From: Azolla caroliniana
Taxonomy: Eukaryota; Polypodiophyta
Assembly: GCA_043228905.1 (NCBI GenBank)
Contig: JBHGNT010000005.1
Location: forward strand, 1,550,001 to 1,614,000
DNA: 64,000 bases
Direction of reading: 5' to 3'
In this document: positions 52,961 to 64,000 of the stretch, in pieces
Layout of the letters: every line of letters begins with the position of its first letter
Numbering within the stretch: the stretch's first letter is position 1
Program-made: the position numbers and the translations under genes
Notes under the pieces: model-generated
Databases searched by the model: none
What the model was told of the DNA's origin: nothing
Seen by the model: the letters and a program-made list of their open reading frames with translations, nothing else

Positions 52961-54169
52961 TGGACCTCAAGTATGTTTTGGTATGATCAAAGGATTATAC
53001 ATGCAGAAACTGGCAAGTTCTCAAGAACTGGCCTGGATGATGATCAACATCTTTAAATATAATTAGTTTCATCAGAAGGATAATAATTGAAGAATGCGTG
53101 AAAAGGGACAGTAAGAGTTTAAGAGATTTCACTGTACACCAATTGGCTCCAAAGCTTGATTGATGCCCTGCAGTTATTTCTTTATTAATCTAACTAGAAT
53201 TAAAGGATTACACGAATATAATGTTTCAGACGGCAGACTCTAGTCCTGATCAATTCAAACTCATTAAAAACTCAGCCAACCTGAAAACCCGCTAGAATGA
53301 TTCTTCGGAGACCTTCAAAGAGTCACCAAATAGCCTTTTGCACATAGACCTTTAGTAGTGAGCAGGCAAACCACACTTGCTGCTGAAATGCCTATACTGT
53401 AAAAGGAAAATAGCAGACGAGGAACCCTAGGTCCAGTCAACAAAACTGTTGAAACTGGATAGGCTATGCTGATACACTAGAATAGCATTTTCACACATTA
53501 AATTATAAACACATCCAATTGCCTTAATCATAGGATTAATCACATATCCAATCTCTCACAAGAAATAACAGCAGTGTGGCATATGGCCTTCATGGCAATG
53601 CACGATGAACCACTGAAATCCTGTCCTCCAAAAAAGCTCACAAATAGTAAAGGGGAGAAAGACATTTGCAAATAATGCTCAATCTGAGCCACATGTGGCT
53701 CATAGAGCTCTTAGCTAAAAGTAGATATGGGAGAGTAGTGAAATAGAGAAGATCTAATCTTGTCATCTGGTTTTAATGGTAAGCAGTTTTGAGGTCATTT
53801 TTCAATAAGAAGCATGATGGGGTTGTGGCCTCGATGATATGGCTTAGGTGCATGAAAAACTGTGATTGCCTGGTCTATCTACTATCCTTTTGATTGTTGT
53901 GGTCGAGACCCTACTTCTGTAGTCCTTGATTGAGCTGTAACGTGAGTGATGGATCTAAAACAAATTGTAAGGGTTATTTATTGATATGAGGTTTTGTGGT
54001 TGTACTGTTGTCCAACAACTTCTATCTATGTCTCTTAACTGCTAGCAAGAATAGTTCCAAGCATCATCGGTCTTTGTATTCCATTATCTCATGGTGTGGG
54101 CCAACTATATTGCCTTGTTTTGAAGATACAGTGGTATCTCATCTTTATTTCATAAAAAAACAGAGCAAT

Positions 54170-55050
54170 GGCAAACCTAGTATTCCTCTGATGCCATATC
54201 TTGATGGCACGATTGACAGATCTGTTCTTCCATAAATTTGCGCGTATATCTACCTGTCTCAATCTCTAACTGATGTGATGTTGTTCTGATCTGATCTACC
54301 ACAGTACGGAGTGCATGAGATAGATGTGTATCCATGTAAAAGAATTTGATGATAAATCCATCTTGCGACATGGGTTAAAAGAGCGCTTTATAGTGATTCA
54401 TCTTCCTATCATGAGATGTTGGGCTGATCCGGGTTCTTTTGTTATCCAATTTAATGATATTAGTCCAGATCATTCTATTCTTTTTCACTTTGGGTATGTC
54501 CAAGTGTATACAAGGGGTAGTACACTTATATTTATGCCATGTGATCAGAACCATTCTTGCATTTCTGCAATACAACAATGATTAAGTCCCAATCTGAAGT
54601 ATCTTTGCTTTGGCGGTTCCCATATCAGTTGGACACCAACCGCTAATCTACTAATTGGTCAATATTGGCACTGCTGTCTTAGCATGAATTACATCATGTG
54701 TTTCTGATGCTTTGCACCTTCGCATGTGAGACCAAATATATCACCAATTTCATGCCCTATGAAAGGTTGGTCCCCAAGTTTCTATCCTGAGAAAAGTGTT
54801 GGTGCTACAAGTGTATAATACAACCACAGTTTTATTTCTGGTTCCAGGAATTGTCATAGGTATATGTAGGATCATATGTATTTGTGCACACATTCCCCAT
54901 TTTGTATCTAGCAGACCTACCAAAGGCACTAATTGCTCCATGAACCAAACATGTGATATGATGTTGAAGGGTTTTTGGATATCCACAAAGCAAATATAGA
55001 TTCTCCTTATATGGACATAAGAAATGGTTGCCAATCGGCCAGATGGGCAA
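54170..55050 (-). mobile_element. LINE copy D, degenerate, minus strand
   Basis: Read on the minus strand, it gives the same ORF pieces as copies A and C: RIYICFVDIQKPFNIISHVW (matching [20 protein letters not shown] of copy C), then a KVKKNRMIWTNIIKLDNK segment, then DGFIIKFFYMDTHLSHALRT and HQLEIETGRYTRKFMEEQIC. The catalytic YADD block is missing, so there is an internal deletion, and many stops are present. Its 5' side (right end) merges into the 127-bp tandem array. Confidence 0.75.
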
Positions 55051-55645
55051 GTTTCTTGAAGGGTTTCATATATGGATCATTGTAATGATGAACAAAAGAT
55101 AAGAAATTACGCAGCGGAATAGATTAAAGGTGCTTATATGGACATAAGAAATGGCTGCCAATCGGCCAGATGGGCAAGTTTCTTGAAGGGTTTCATATAT
55201 GGATCATTGTAATGATGAACAAAAGATAAGAAATTACGCAGAGGAATAGATTAAAGGTGCTTATATGGACATAAGAAATGGTTGCCAATCGGCCAGATGG
55301 GCAAGTTTCTTGAAGGGTTTCATATATGGATCATTGTAATGATGAACAAAAGATAAGAAATTACGCAGAGGAATAGATTAAAGGTGCTTATATGGACATA
55401 AGAAATGGTTGCCAATCGGCCAGATGGGCAAGTTTCTTGAAGGGTTTCATATATGGATCATTGTAATGATGAACAAAAGATAAGAAATTACGCAGAGGAA
55501 TAGATTAAAGGTGCTTATATGGACATAAGAAATGGTTGCCAATCGGCCAGATGGGCAAGTTTCTTGAAGGGTTTCATATATGGATCATTGTAATGATGAA
55601 CAAAAGATAAGAAATTACGCAGAGGAATAGATTAAAGGTGCTTAA
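55007..55645. repeat. Tandem array of five 127-bp units
   Basis: ttatatggacataagaaatg begins at 55007, 55134, 55261, 55388 and 55515, exactly 127 bp apart, and a partial sixth start (gtgctta) ends the array. Units are nearly identical: one has gcagcgg for gcagagg, and one has ggctgcc for ggttgcc. The first unit abuts LINE copy D. There are no spacers and no coding capacity. Confidence 0.97.
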
Positions 55646-56007
55646 CACAGCGATCACCCCTGAGCAAAGGACATGAAACAAACATAAAATATTATTGGTG
55701 TTCCAAACCACCAAATATTACTTTATGTTATACTGTGGATGTTGAACAATGGATCTGAAGAAGAGAGAATTAGCTGCATTGATAGAGTCCCCACAATGTC
55801 TCAATATGCTGTAATGAAGGATGGTAGCTAGTCCCCTTTACATAGCTCAGCATCCAAGGCTCCCAGACCATTACATGTTCCCCAGTGTCATAGCTCCATA
55901 TGGGTTTGTCCCAAATCCTAGATAACTGGTTTTCTGACTATCCTACCGAATAAAATTAGCAACAAAAACTCTCTGATTGTATAATTATGCCTACAACATT
56001 TCTCTTC

Positions 56008-56391
56008 GGTGGATTACATATTAGCCATTTGATTGTATAATTGGTTGGTGCATCAAAGAGATCTTTTCTTGAGAGGTAATCAGCGGCATAGGGAGGCTGC
56101 CTGCACTAGAATCCCTGTCGAGTATACTCGTGCCACAGTTAGGAAGGTCTTCAATGACATAATTTGAGAAGTGACACTGAGGACTGGCACAGTCATCAGT
56201 GTCACTCCTTGGTGGATCACATATTAGCCATTTGATTGTATAATTGGTTGGTGCATCAAAGAGATCTTTTCTTGAGAGGCAATCAGCGGCATAGGGAGGC
56301 TGCCTGCACTAGAATCCCTGTTGAGTATACTCATGCCACAGTTAGGAAGGTCTTCAATGACATGTAATTTGAGAAGTGACACTGAGGACTG
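56008..56391. repeat. 180-bp direct duplication, 203-bp period
   Basis: ggtggattacatattagcc begins at 56008 and ggtggatcacatattagcc at 56211. Each runs on to a shared gacactgaggactg. The copies differ at only a few bases, including a taattt/tgtaattt indel near the end. There is no coding content. Confidence 0.93.
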
Positions 56392-58533
56392 CCAGTTGGT
56401 TATGTTCTAATGAACACCAGTTTAATGTGGGTTACTTTTTCATTTTATCTGGGCAGATGTGTATTGGGGTTCCCCAGTTCCTTATGATGTTTGCAAATAG
56501 CTTACTTGGTCATGTGTAATGGGTTGTGTAAATGCAAATGAGAGGAGCTTGAGATGTATTCCATGGTTCCGTAGCCGTTTCTGATTGTTTCAACTGTGTT
56601 GATGGTCATTGAAACACTGCTCTGCAGTGGATGCTTTTCAGTAAGAGTCAGTTGTAAATGATGGGGGAAGGACGACTGCTGATGTGCACAGTATTCCAGA
56701 CATTTTGAGGGATAAATATATAAGCCCTAACTTCCTATAAATCGCTGGAAAAGGGTCTTTGCATAAAGGTAGAAATTGTTGCCAGGAATAGACATGGTTA
56801 TTCCTCTGTGGGTAACTTTATGCTATGCATTCATTCCCATAAGAAACATCACAAGTGTTGTCAAAGATGGCAAAGTCAGGGAAATGGATGGAAAAGAAAA
56901 TTGGGCTAAATTAGTACTCATACCAAAATATTACGATAGAAGTCTGTCTTCTGTATTGCCCCGATTCCTGCCTTATTCTTTTTCTTTTAACTTTCCTTGA
57001 TAGATAAAGGAAGCACTCAGGCATCTCTCTCAATTGGACATAACTGGAGTTCCTCCTTCGCAGTCTATTTCTTGCTTCCAAGCAAAAATGCTTGCTCAAT
57101 GAAGACATATAAAACAAAAGTATTGGCTGCATTGAGCTATATATGATACATTTAAGGTAGCTTACCTACCAAGCCTATAATTGATATATAATATACATGT
57201 TTTACAAACAACGTTATGTATGCATGTAAATGGACATTGGCACAGTTCAAATAGTTTAGAAACTGACAAAGGATAGTTGAGTTCTGTGGAATTTGTGGAG
57301 TTATTATAGATTTTATCCACAGGTTCAAAACCTTGTGGATGATTGAAGGTCTTATATTCACTTATATAGAGTATAAGATATCTCTTTTTGGGAGAGAGTT
57401 ATGTGGGGCCGAGAATCACCAATGAGAGAATCACATGAAGGAACCCCTCCAAGCACAACATCAAGGTCATGAGTACAAAGTGTCACTCTTGAACCTTGCG
57501 ATATTTCATTCTAGTGGTTCAAACCAACAATATAGATCCATAATCAACCCAATTATGTACATCCATTTGGGTTGGAGAGGACTTTGAAGTTGATTCTAAT
57601 TAAAGACTTTGTGTAGATGTTAAACATGACAAACAAAACAAACATCGGTATTGCGGAAGGAAAGGCATTATCATGTAACCAATGGAAGGAGAAAATGATA
57701 GCATTTATATCAAGAACTCTTACCAATATGGAAGGTCATAATCTTAAAATGATCGATAAAGATGTGAATTAGTTTCGAGAGCTAAGATTGATCACCAATT
57801 AAAAGACAGAACTTGTATGCGATTTTTCTCAATCTTTAGATCGATTAATAAAGAGTTTGATTAGTTTCAGAACTAAGCGTCCTCACTAATAATGAAAACA
57901 ATCTATGCACTGCATTGTATGTAGTTTGTGAATATTTAATTAGATTATAAAAAGCCGGAACTTCTTGAATAGGCATAAGAGTACGGATGTGTGCATGATC
58001 TGTGTAGTGAGAAACTTGGGTACGAAGATGCCTATGATCGGTAGAATGGAGACAACCAAGAGAACCTGCACCTTATGACAGAATCCAAGATAGAAATTCT
58101 TTGATGAAACGAGAATCACGAGCATGGGAGTGGCCTATGCGATGTGATTTGCAAAATTTTCATTCGTACACAGCCTTTCGCATGATGATGAGGATGTGGT
58201 GCATTCTAAACAGCACACCTTCCGAAGATGAACGGGACTTAGAATGTCAATGGCAAACTAATGCAACAATCCAAAACCGCCCTTAAGACTTGGGCAGATA
58301 AGAGGTAGAGGGAAGTACCATAGGCTTTGGTGTGCAAACAAGTTTGTTTGTGAATGGAGCAGACGAGAGATGGGATAGCAAGTAAAGAAGAAAGTTAGTT
58401 GGGCACAACAAAATGCGAGGCAATGTGGGCGCATGCACGTGCATGGGTGGCGGCAGCGGGACACGATCAAGCTCGGGCAGGGCGGGACCCTCGAATACAA
58501 GTGGGTGGGACAGTTGGGCTGGACTAGTCGAAT

Positions 58534-60315
58534 TCAAGCGGGTTGCCATGCGGAGAGGGTGAAGAGAGGGGTGTCATGCCAGCAGAGCGAGAGTGAGGAG
58601 AGGCCAGGCGGCTGGGCAAGGCGGTAGTTTCCGTAGGAGAGGAGGAGGCGATTGGCGTGGAGCTTGGCCGCGTATGGGAATGGCACGTTGGCGAGGCCCG
58701 CGAGCCGCAGCCGGCGCTCCCATTGGTGGATGCTCTCGTGCCTCTCCACGCGTGCGGCGCCCTCGCACGCCACTATGTTGTGGATCTGCCAGCCCAGCAC
58801 ATGCTTCTCCATCGCCATCCGCTCCCTGCTCTGCTTCGCCGTTAGGCTCCCCTCCAGGCTGTCGAACATGGCTGCGTAGTAGTGCAGCGCAGTCACGAAC
58901 CTCTCCATGAAATCTGCCCCGTTGTGCTTCGATTCCTGCTCCATCACCACCATCACCTTGGGCCCCAAGCTTCTCAGCATGTACAGCACCTTCTCCCCCC
59001 TGCTGGCCACTTTGTATCCCCTATACATAGGGTTAGGGTTGGGGTTAGGGTTAGGGCTTGGGTTAGGGCTTATTCGATGTGGGCTTCCGTTGAGGTCTGC
59101 TGCCCGTTGAGGTTCCAGTTCCTCCACCTCTTCCGAGAGAAGGTAATGGAGCTGCAGCACCGAGCTGATGGCCACCGCCTCCCCCGTCTTGACCTTGAGC
59201 ATCCGGGCCTCGAGATCTTGCAGCTGAGCCAGCAGCACGGGGTTGAACTGGAAGGGTATGTCGAGGCTCTCCGCTTCCTCGCAAAGCTTCTGCCCCACCT
59301 GATCCAGCGCCTCCTTCCGCTGATTGACGATGGTGATGCGGAGGTGCGGAGGGCCGCCGATCCGAGTGGCCAGCATCTGCAGGAGGGTCACCCACTGGAT
59401 GGCCTCAGAGGTCCCACCCAGGTCGATGATGTGGACGACCCTCTCGTTCTCCATGGCCTCCAAGATGGAATGATTGACAATGGTGAAGGCGAGCTTGAGG
59501 TAAGGGCAGAGATTGAAGAAGAGGTGGGTGGCGTCCTGGTGATGGCTGCACATCTGGGACGGCAGTTGGGTGCAGTTGAGGGCTCTGTAGAGGCCAGGCC
59601 ATGTCTTGATGGCTCTGGCCGCCAGAGCTTCCATGAAGTGGCTGGCCACTCTCTGCATAGGGTCGCCTCCTCCTCCTCCTCCTCCTCCTCCGCCGCCGCC
59701 GCCGCCATGGCTGAGCGGAGAGGATGCTGGCGCCGCCGCCATGACCAGGGCGGACAGCTGCTCCAGGAGGAGGTTAGTATAATCCATGTGTCCTGCGGCC
59801 ACTGCGCCGGCACACTTCATGAGGAGCTGGATGATGAGCAGGCCCCTCTCCTCCGACTTGAGCTGCGGATCACCACCTCCGAAGAAGAATGGCGGCGACG
59901 AAGATGATGACGACAATGATGAAGACGATGAAGGAGGGGGCGATGGTGACGGCGATGGCGATGGCGATTTTGGAGATGGCGATTTTGTTGATGGAATGGC
60001 AGTAGGATGAACACCATTATTGGAGGAGGAGGATGCTGCGCAGGCGGCTACATTGGAGCTAGCTGTAGCAGAAGCTGTAGAAGTAGAAGTAGAAGTAGAA
60101 GTAGCTAGGACCATCCTCATCATGTGAATGTATTGCTGCTGTGGATGAGAATTGATGATGCCATTAGAGAGTGCTAGGGAAGACAGGGATTGCAGAGCTG
60201 GAGTAGGAGTAGCAGTAGCAGTAGCTGTAGAAGGAGTGGAATTGGATTGATTGGAGATGGAGATGGAGATGGAGGGAAGAGAAGCAGAGGCCTCTGGTTG
60301 GATCATTCCTGGCAT
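58534..60315 (-). CDS. SCL3: SCARECROW-LIKE 3-type GRAS transcriptional regulator, single exon
   Basis: One exon encodes 593 residues. The first 150 or so are low-complexity (Ser/Thr/Ala and Pro-Ser tracts). The GRAS domain follows: first leucine-rich region (ERGLLIIQLLMKCAGAVAAG), a Gly run, RALNCTQLPSQM, the VHIID motif as VVHIIDLGG, HLRITIVNQRKEALDQVG, LDIPFQFNPV, KTGEAVAISSVLQLH and, after a Pro/Asn spacer, LRSLGPKVMVVMEQESKHNG. The domain then has ERFVTALHYYAAMFDSLE, the RVER-like ARVERHES, and the SAW end LFTLSAWQPA. The PKVMVV-EQ-S-HNG block and the FQFNPV segment are typical of SCL3, which in Arabidopsis is a DELLA-antagonising regulator of gibberellin response in the nucleus. The ATG at 60315 is used; one at 60306 is also possible. 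Family SCL3 proteins are shorter (about 480) because they lack these tracts. Confidence 0.92.
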   Translation of the reverse strand: MPGMIQPEASASLPSISISISNQSNSTPSTATATATPTPALQSLSSLALSNGIINSHPQQQYIHMMRMVLATSTSTSTSTASATASSNVAACAASSSSNNGVHPTAIPSTKSPSPKSPSPSPSPSPPPSSSSSLSSSSSSPPFFFGGGDPQLKSEERGLLIIQLLMKCAGAVAAGHMDYTNLLLEQLSALVMAAAPASSPLSHGGGGGGGGGGGGGGDPMQRVASHFMEALAARAIKTWPGLYRALNCTQLPSQMCSHHQDATHLFFNLCPYLKLAFTIVNHSILEAMENERVVHIIDLGGTSEAIQWVTLLQMLATRIGGPPHLRITIVNQRKEALDQVGQKLCEEAESLDIPFQFNPVLLAQLQDLEARMLKVKTGEAVAISSVLQLHYLLSEEVEELEPQRAADLNGSPHRISPNPSPNPNPNPNPMYRGYKVASRGEKVLYMLRSLGPKVMVVMEQESKHNGADFMERFVTALHYYAAMFDSLEGSLTAKQSRERMAMEKHVLGWQIHNIVACEGAARVERHESIHQWERRLRLAGLANVPFPYAAKLHANRLLLSYGNYRLAQPPGLSSLSLCWHDTPLFTLSAWQPA

Positions 60316-63300
60316 GTTCTTCTTGCATTTTCTTTGCTTAAGCCTTACATTAGAATTAGAAGGTGAAGGAAGGAAGAAGGAAAGAACCCTTGAGAATCAC
60401 CTCCACCAGCTGCAGGCATGGGCCATAGGTAAAGGGTCTCAAGGAAAAGAGGATTAGATAAGGATGGCCGGGTGGGCGGGCGGCCGGGCGGGCAGGGATA
60501 TGGCCGGGCGGGCCCGCCTAGTACCTACAGCAAGTTCGATCCCCCCCAAGTTCCCCACCGAGGTTCTCACCTTGTATGTACATATGCACACAAGAGAGAC
60601 ATCAGAGAAGACCCATAGGGCCTTATTATATGGCCCAAACATGTCCCCATTCGTGTCCAAATTCGAAGTGTTATCTCCCGAATTCGAAGTCCCTTTTTCC
60701 TTCCTTCTTCCCTTTCTTTGTTTTATTATCTTTACGAAACGGACGTTGCGATTAATGGCGCACATTGTGACTTTTTTGTTTTTTGTTTTTTGTTTCTTTA
60801 GCGATGATCGTTTGCCTTTCTTTCCTTTGCTTGTTGTGAGAATGTCGAGTGAAGTTTTATTAATATAATGGCTGGCGCACACGGAAAGAGAGAATAAAAT
60901 CGGCCCAATAAAGCCAAGCATGACAATTAAAGCGTCAAAAGACCCGACAGAGGGACGTACGTGCGTGTGTGTTGCTCATTTGTCAATGCGAAAGGGCTCC
61001 TGTCGCATGCATTAGTTCGGTGGGAGAGAGAAAGAGTCTCTCTAGAGGTTTTGTATTGTCACTATCTTCCATTCAAACAACCATTTCATACTGCCACTTT
61101 TGTTCTTTTCCGTAATAGTGCGTGTTTGAGCGACCGCGAGAAAGAGAGGGGTTTTGTTCTTTTCATAAGAGTGGGCATTAGAATTCAAAGGGCCTTCTTT
61201 ATTTGTTTTGCCTCTTTTCTTTATCTTTAGTTGATATCTCTACATCTGTGTTGTCCTTTCTCTAGAAACTCTCTCTGTGGCTTGTCCTTGGTCTGGGCGT
61301 CAAATTATGGTGAAATAATTGAAAAACAAGAAAGACCAAGCTCTCATTACAAGAATTGGTTTGTTGATTGATTAGAAAAATGGGCATTATACTTCGTACC
61401 ACACAGAATAAAACCATCTCTTTAAGCAAAGTGTAGTGTGGAGCACACACACTTTGGTGTCGCTTCAAGATGTTGGGTGAAACATTTGGAATGAAGATAA
61501 AACGTAAACTTATGATGCCATGAGGATTTTATACCCATCTAATAATTTGTAGCTCACATTGAGAACGATGCTTTGAAAAACCTACATAAACCCTAAAACC
61601 CCCCACGAGATCCCCATGTTTTTTGAATGTATGGAATTATTTTAAATTAAGAGAATGATGGCATGACTTAAAAAATTGAGGGAGATGTCTTTCCCTTTCC
61701 GTGAAGAGTTTTATATTAAAGCATTGGGTTTGATGAACCTTGGTTAGATTCACATTAGTTGAAAGATGTAACGGGGGAGAACTTGGTGTGGTCCAATCAA
61801 AAGTTGAAAGTTACTCGATTGACGCACAATGCATCATGTCGAAAATTGTAAACATCAGAATATCGTAGGCTCCATTCCAATGAAAATTTAATGGTGTTAA
61901 ACTTTGGAGTGGCAATATGGTCGCAAGTGACTATGGTTAGATGAATATATATGATGATTATCAATTGATTAGAGAGTTCACAATCGTGGGTTAGCAAGTT
62001 AGCTTTAGAGATTCTTTATTCGAATATGAAATTTGTGAATACAAATTGAGGATATTGGTTATTCCATTTTGAAAGCAAAACAAACATGAAGCAACTTCTT
62101 ATTGTTTCACATAAATTTGTGAACAAAAAATCAATGAAATACATGCGATGGCATCTTCCAGTATGATCATCTCAAATTTGTTCAATAGACAACATGTTTC
62201 ATGTTCCTTCATGGGTATTGAATTCAAGTCCTCATATGATGGTAGCATAGTATAATATTTCAAAATTACACTAAACATGTTAAATTAATATCTCAACCAA
62301 GTTCTCATATGATGTGTATCCAGAAAGTACATTGGGCTTGAGTTTGCTTGGAACAAACTAGAGAAGCAAGAAACAAGATTGACTATGGATTTGTGAACAT
62401 ATGGACTGGAGGATTACTAAAATATTGGGTTCTTAGACACTTCAAGCGCTTTATTATGAGGTTGAAGTATTTCGGTGGTAGCATCACCAAGTCAATCATG
62501 AAAGAGTTTGAAAATGTCAAAAACGTCTTCTAATAAAGTTCGAGCCAAAACATGTGCCATTATCTATGCCCAATGTTGTCTTCTAAATAGGTTTTTTTGA
62601 CATAACCTACCTTCTTGAATATGCTCAAAAACTCTCTTGGAACATGGGAGGCAAGTGCAACAATTTCATCAGAAAATGAAGTAATGTCAATTTGGTGTTG
62701 GTATTGTTTATGTTTCTTGGCTCTTGCCTCACTTGTGAGGGAGTACTTTATATGTATTCTAACTTCTAATACATCTTGGCATGTTATTAATCGTTAAAAC
62801 AAAGTTGTCCATACATGTTGTTATTACAATCTAAACTAGAAAAGACAATACATACCAGATTCTATCGTTTACAATTACATTTGTTATCATTAGAAATATA
62901 TCTATAGGATCTTTCTAAAGAAATGGTTATATTGTATTATAATATGATTATTCTTGTATTCCATGTAATGAAACAAAAACAAGGTGGCCGCCTAACGAAA
63001 CATATTCCTCTTTTGGACTATTAAATGTTAGATAATTATTATAGTGATCATGTAGGTGTGTGCCAATGCACCTAAAAACATAAAAAGATATATGATTCAT
63101 ATCATACGATATATAAATTGAGGTTAACGATTCACATATATAATGATGTACAATACTAAAGAGCATACAAAAGTAAACATTCTAAGTTAGATATAAAACT
63201 AGCACACCACAATTCACTATGGAACCCCAACAACTTACCCTTCTTTTATAGTTGCGGTAAATGGTTCCGAACGTGATCAAAATGGGAATTGCAACTGTTT

Positions 63301-64000
63301 GTTACTAGTATTTTTGACCAAGTCTTTAGGTAAAGTTCACCCTTCAATAACTATTTTATGGGAGGATATCAATTTATCCCCTCGGATGACGTACTTGGGT
63401 AAGATTGTCTCTTCACTTTTTAGCTACATTAGTCTTCATACCTTTGTGGGTCAAAGTTTTCCCCATTGTCTTGCTTTTTCTAGTCTAGCACTTTATCGAA
63501 TGAATAACTTCATTGAATCTAGCAATAAGATGGTATTGAAACAAGATAAATTGCTTTATTGAATTTTAACTTTAATAACTATCTAGATAGTAAACTCAAT
63601 ATATTTTATTATGTTAATCCAAGTTATGATATAGCAACGCTTTATAGCATTTCCATTGTATCCTTCCGTCCGGTTTGGGTTTCTTTCTAGAATAAGAAAA
63701 GATTAAAAGAAAATTTGAAACTTATAAAGTATGGTACTAGGAGCTAATTCTAATAGCTTGAAAGGGCACTACGGATAAGCTTTGACTTTATCTGGTTAAG
63801 AGACTAAGTTGGCAAAATATTATGAGTTTGATTAGATGGTTGAAAGTTATCGCAATAGGTCAATATAACAATTACAGTTAGTAACTTAGTAAGTTCACTT
63901 CTAAAAGGGCACCTTTGATAAACAAAGTTACATTGTCAAAGAACTTCTAGCCACTAACATATTTGTATATACTTGCTTAGGAGCATATAAATTTCTCTCT
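60316..64000. other. SCL3 upstream region and gene-free right end
   Basis: The first 200 bp, the presumed SCL3 leader and promoter, include a GC-rich block of ggccgggcgggc-type repeats (60461-60520) in an otherwise AT-rich setting. I see no clear TATA box. Beyond about 61000 the sequence is AT-rich, with only short, unconvincing open frames and no recognisable gene, RNA or mobile element. Confidence 0.6.

Larger units (their letters stand above)
49629..58533. other. Gene-poor region, LARP1 to SCL3
   Basis: These 8.9 kb lie between convergent genes. I find no supportable gene. Listed separately are a 276-bp-period duplication, a minus-strand LINE remnant, a 127-bp tandem array and a 203-bp-spaced duplication. 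The rest is AT-rich with no structure I can name. LARP1's true 3' end may extend into its left part. Confidence 0.6.

Noticed and set aside
55007-55645. CRISPR-like array
   Set aside because: Units are 127 bp and directly abutted with no unique spacers, in eukaryotic nuclear DNA; it is a plain tandem repeat.
58882-59907. 341-codon open frame on the plus strand opposite SCL3
   Set aside because: It is an antisense shadow of the GC-rich GRAS coding sequence, with His/Leu-rich composition and no recognisable domain.

Overview
The window is nuclear DNA of a land plant, almost certainly a vascular plant. It carries plant-only families (bacterial-type PEP carboxylase, a GRAS regulator, the SPRY/RING ligase RKP), GT-AG introns of about 85 bp to 5.6 kb, AT-rich spacers, and decayed LINE, LTR and SINE-like elements. 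The species cannot be fixed from the sequence.

Layout. (1) 257-1081 +: last exon of bacterial-type PEP carboxylase; the gene starts left of the window. (2) 5565-21550 +: RKP, an 11-exon SPRY/RING ubiquitin ligase. Its introns are swollen by at least three copies of one LINE family, two extra 3'-tail fragments and a solo LTR with a perfect 5-bp target duplication. (3) 22697-24449 -: a 3-ketodihydrosphingosine reductase-like SDR, tail-to-tail with RKP. (4) 29809-34358 +: RRP8, a nucleolar rRNA methyltransferase, 9 exons. (5) 36577-38487 +: intronless DEAD-box helicase RH35 (DDX41 type). (6) 40303-44113 -: tRNA-dihydrouridine synthase DUS1, 4 exons. (7) 46790-49628 +: LARP1-type La-motif RNA-binding protein, 7 exons. 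(8) 58534-60315 -: intronless SCL3-like GRAS protein. The 8.9 kb between LARP1 and SCL3 holds a minus-strand LINE remnant, a five-unit 127-bp tandem array and two segmental duplications. The last 3.7 kb shows no gene.

The genes do not form one pathway. RRP8, RH35, DUS1 and LARP1 all act on RNA (rRNA methylation, splicing-linked helicase, tRNA modification, mRNA binding), but plant gene order is rarely functional and I treat this as chance.

I found no new multi-gene system. The points most worth checking are the LINE family, whose reverse transcriptase looks unlike plant L1; the solo LTR nested in it; a possible LINE-derived microexon, a one-base frame break and a GC-AG intron in RKP; frame-neutral or truncating introns in DUS1 and LARP1; and the tandem arrays.
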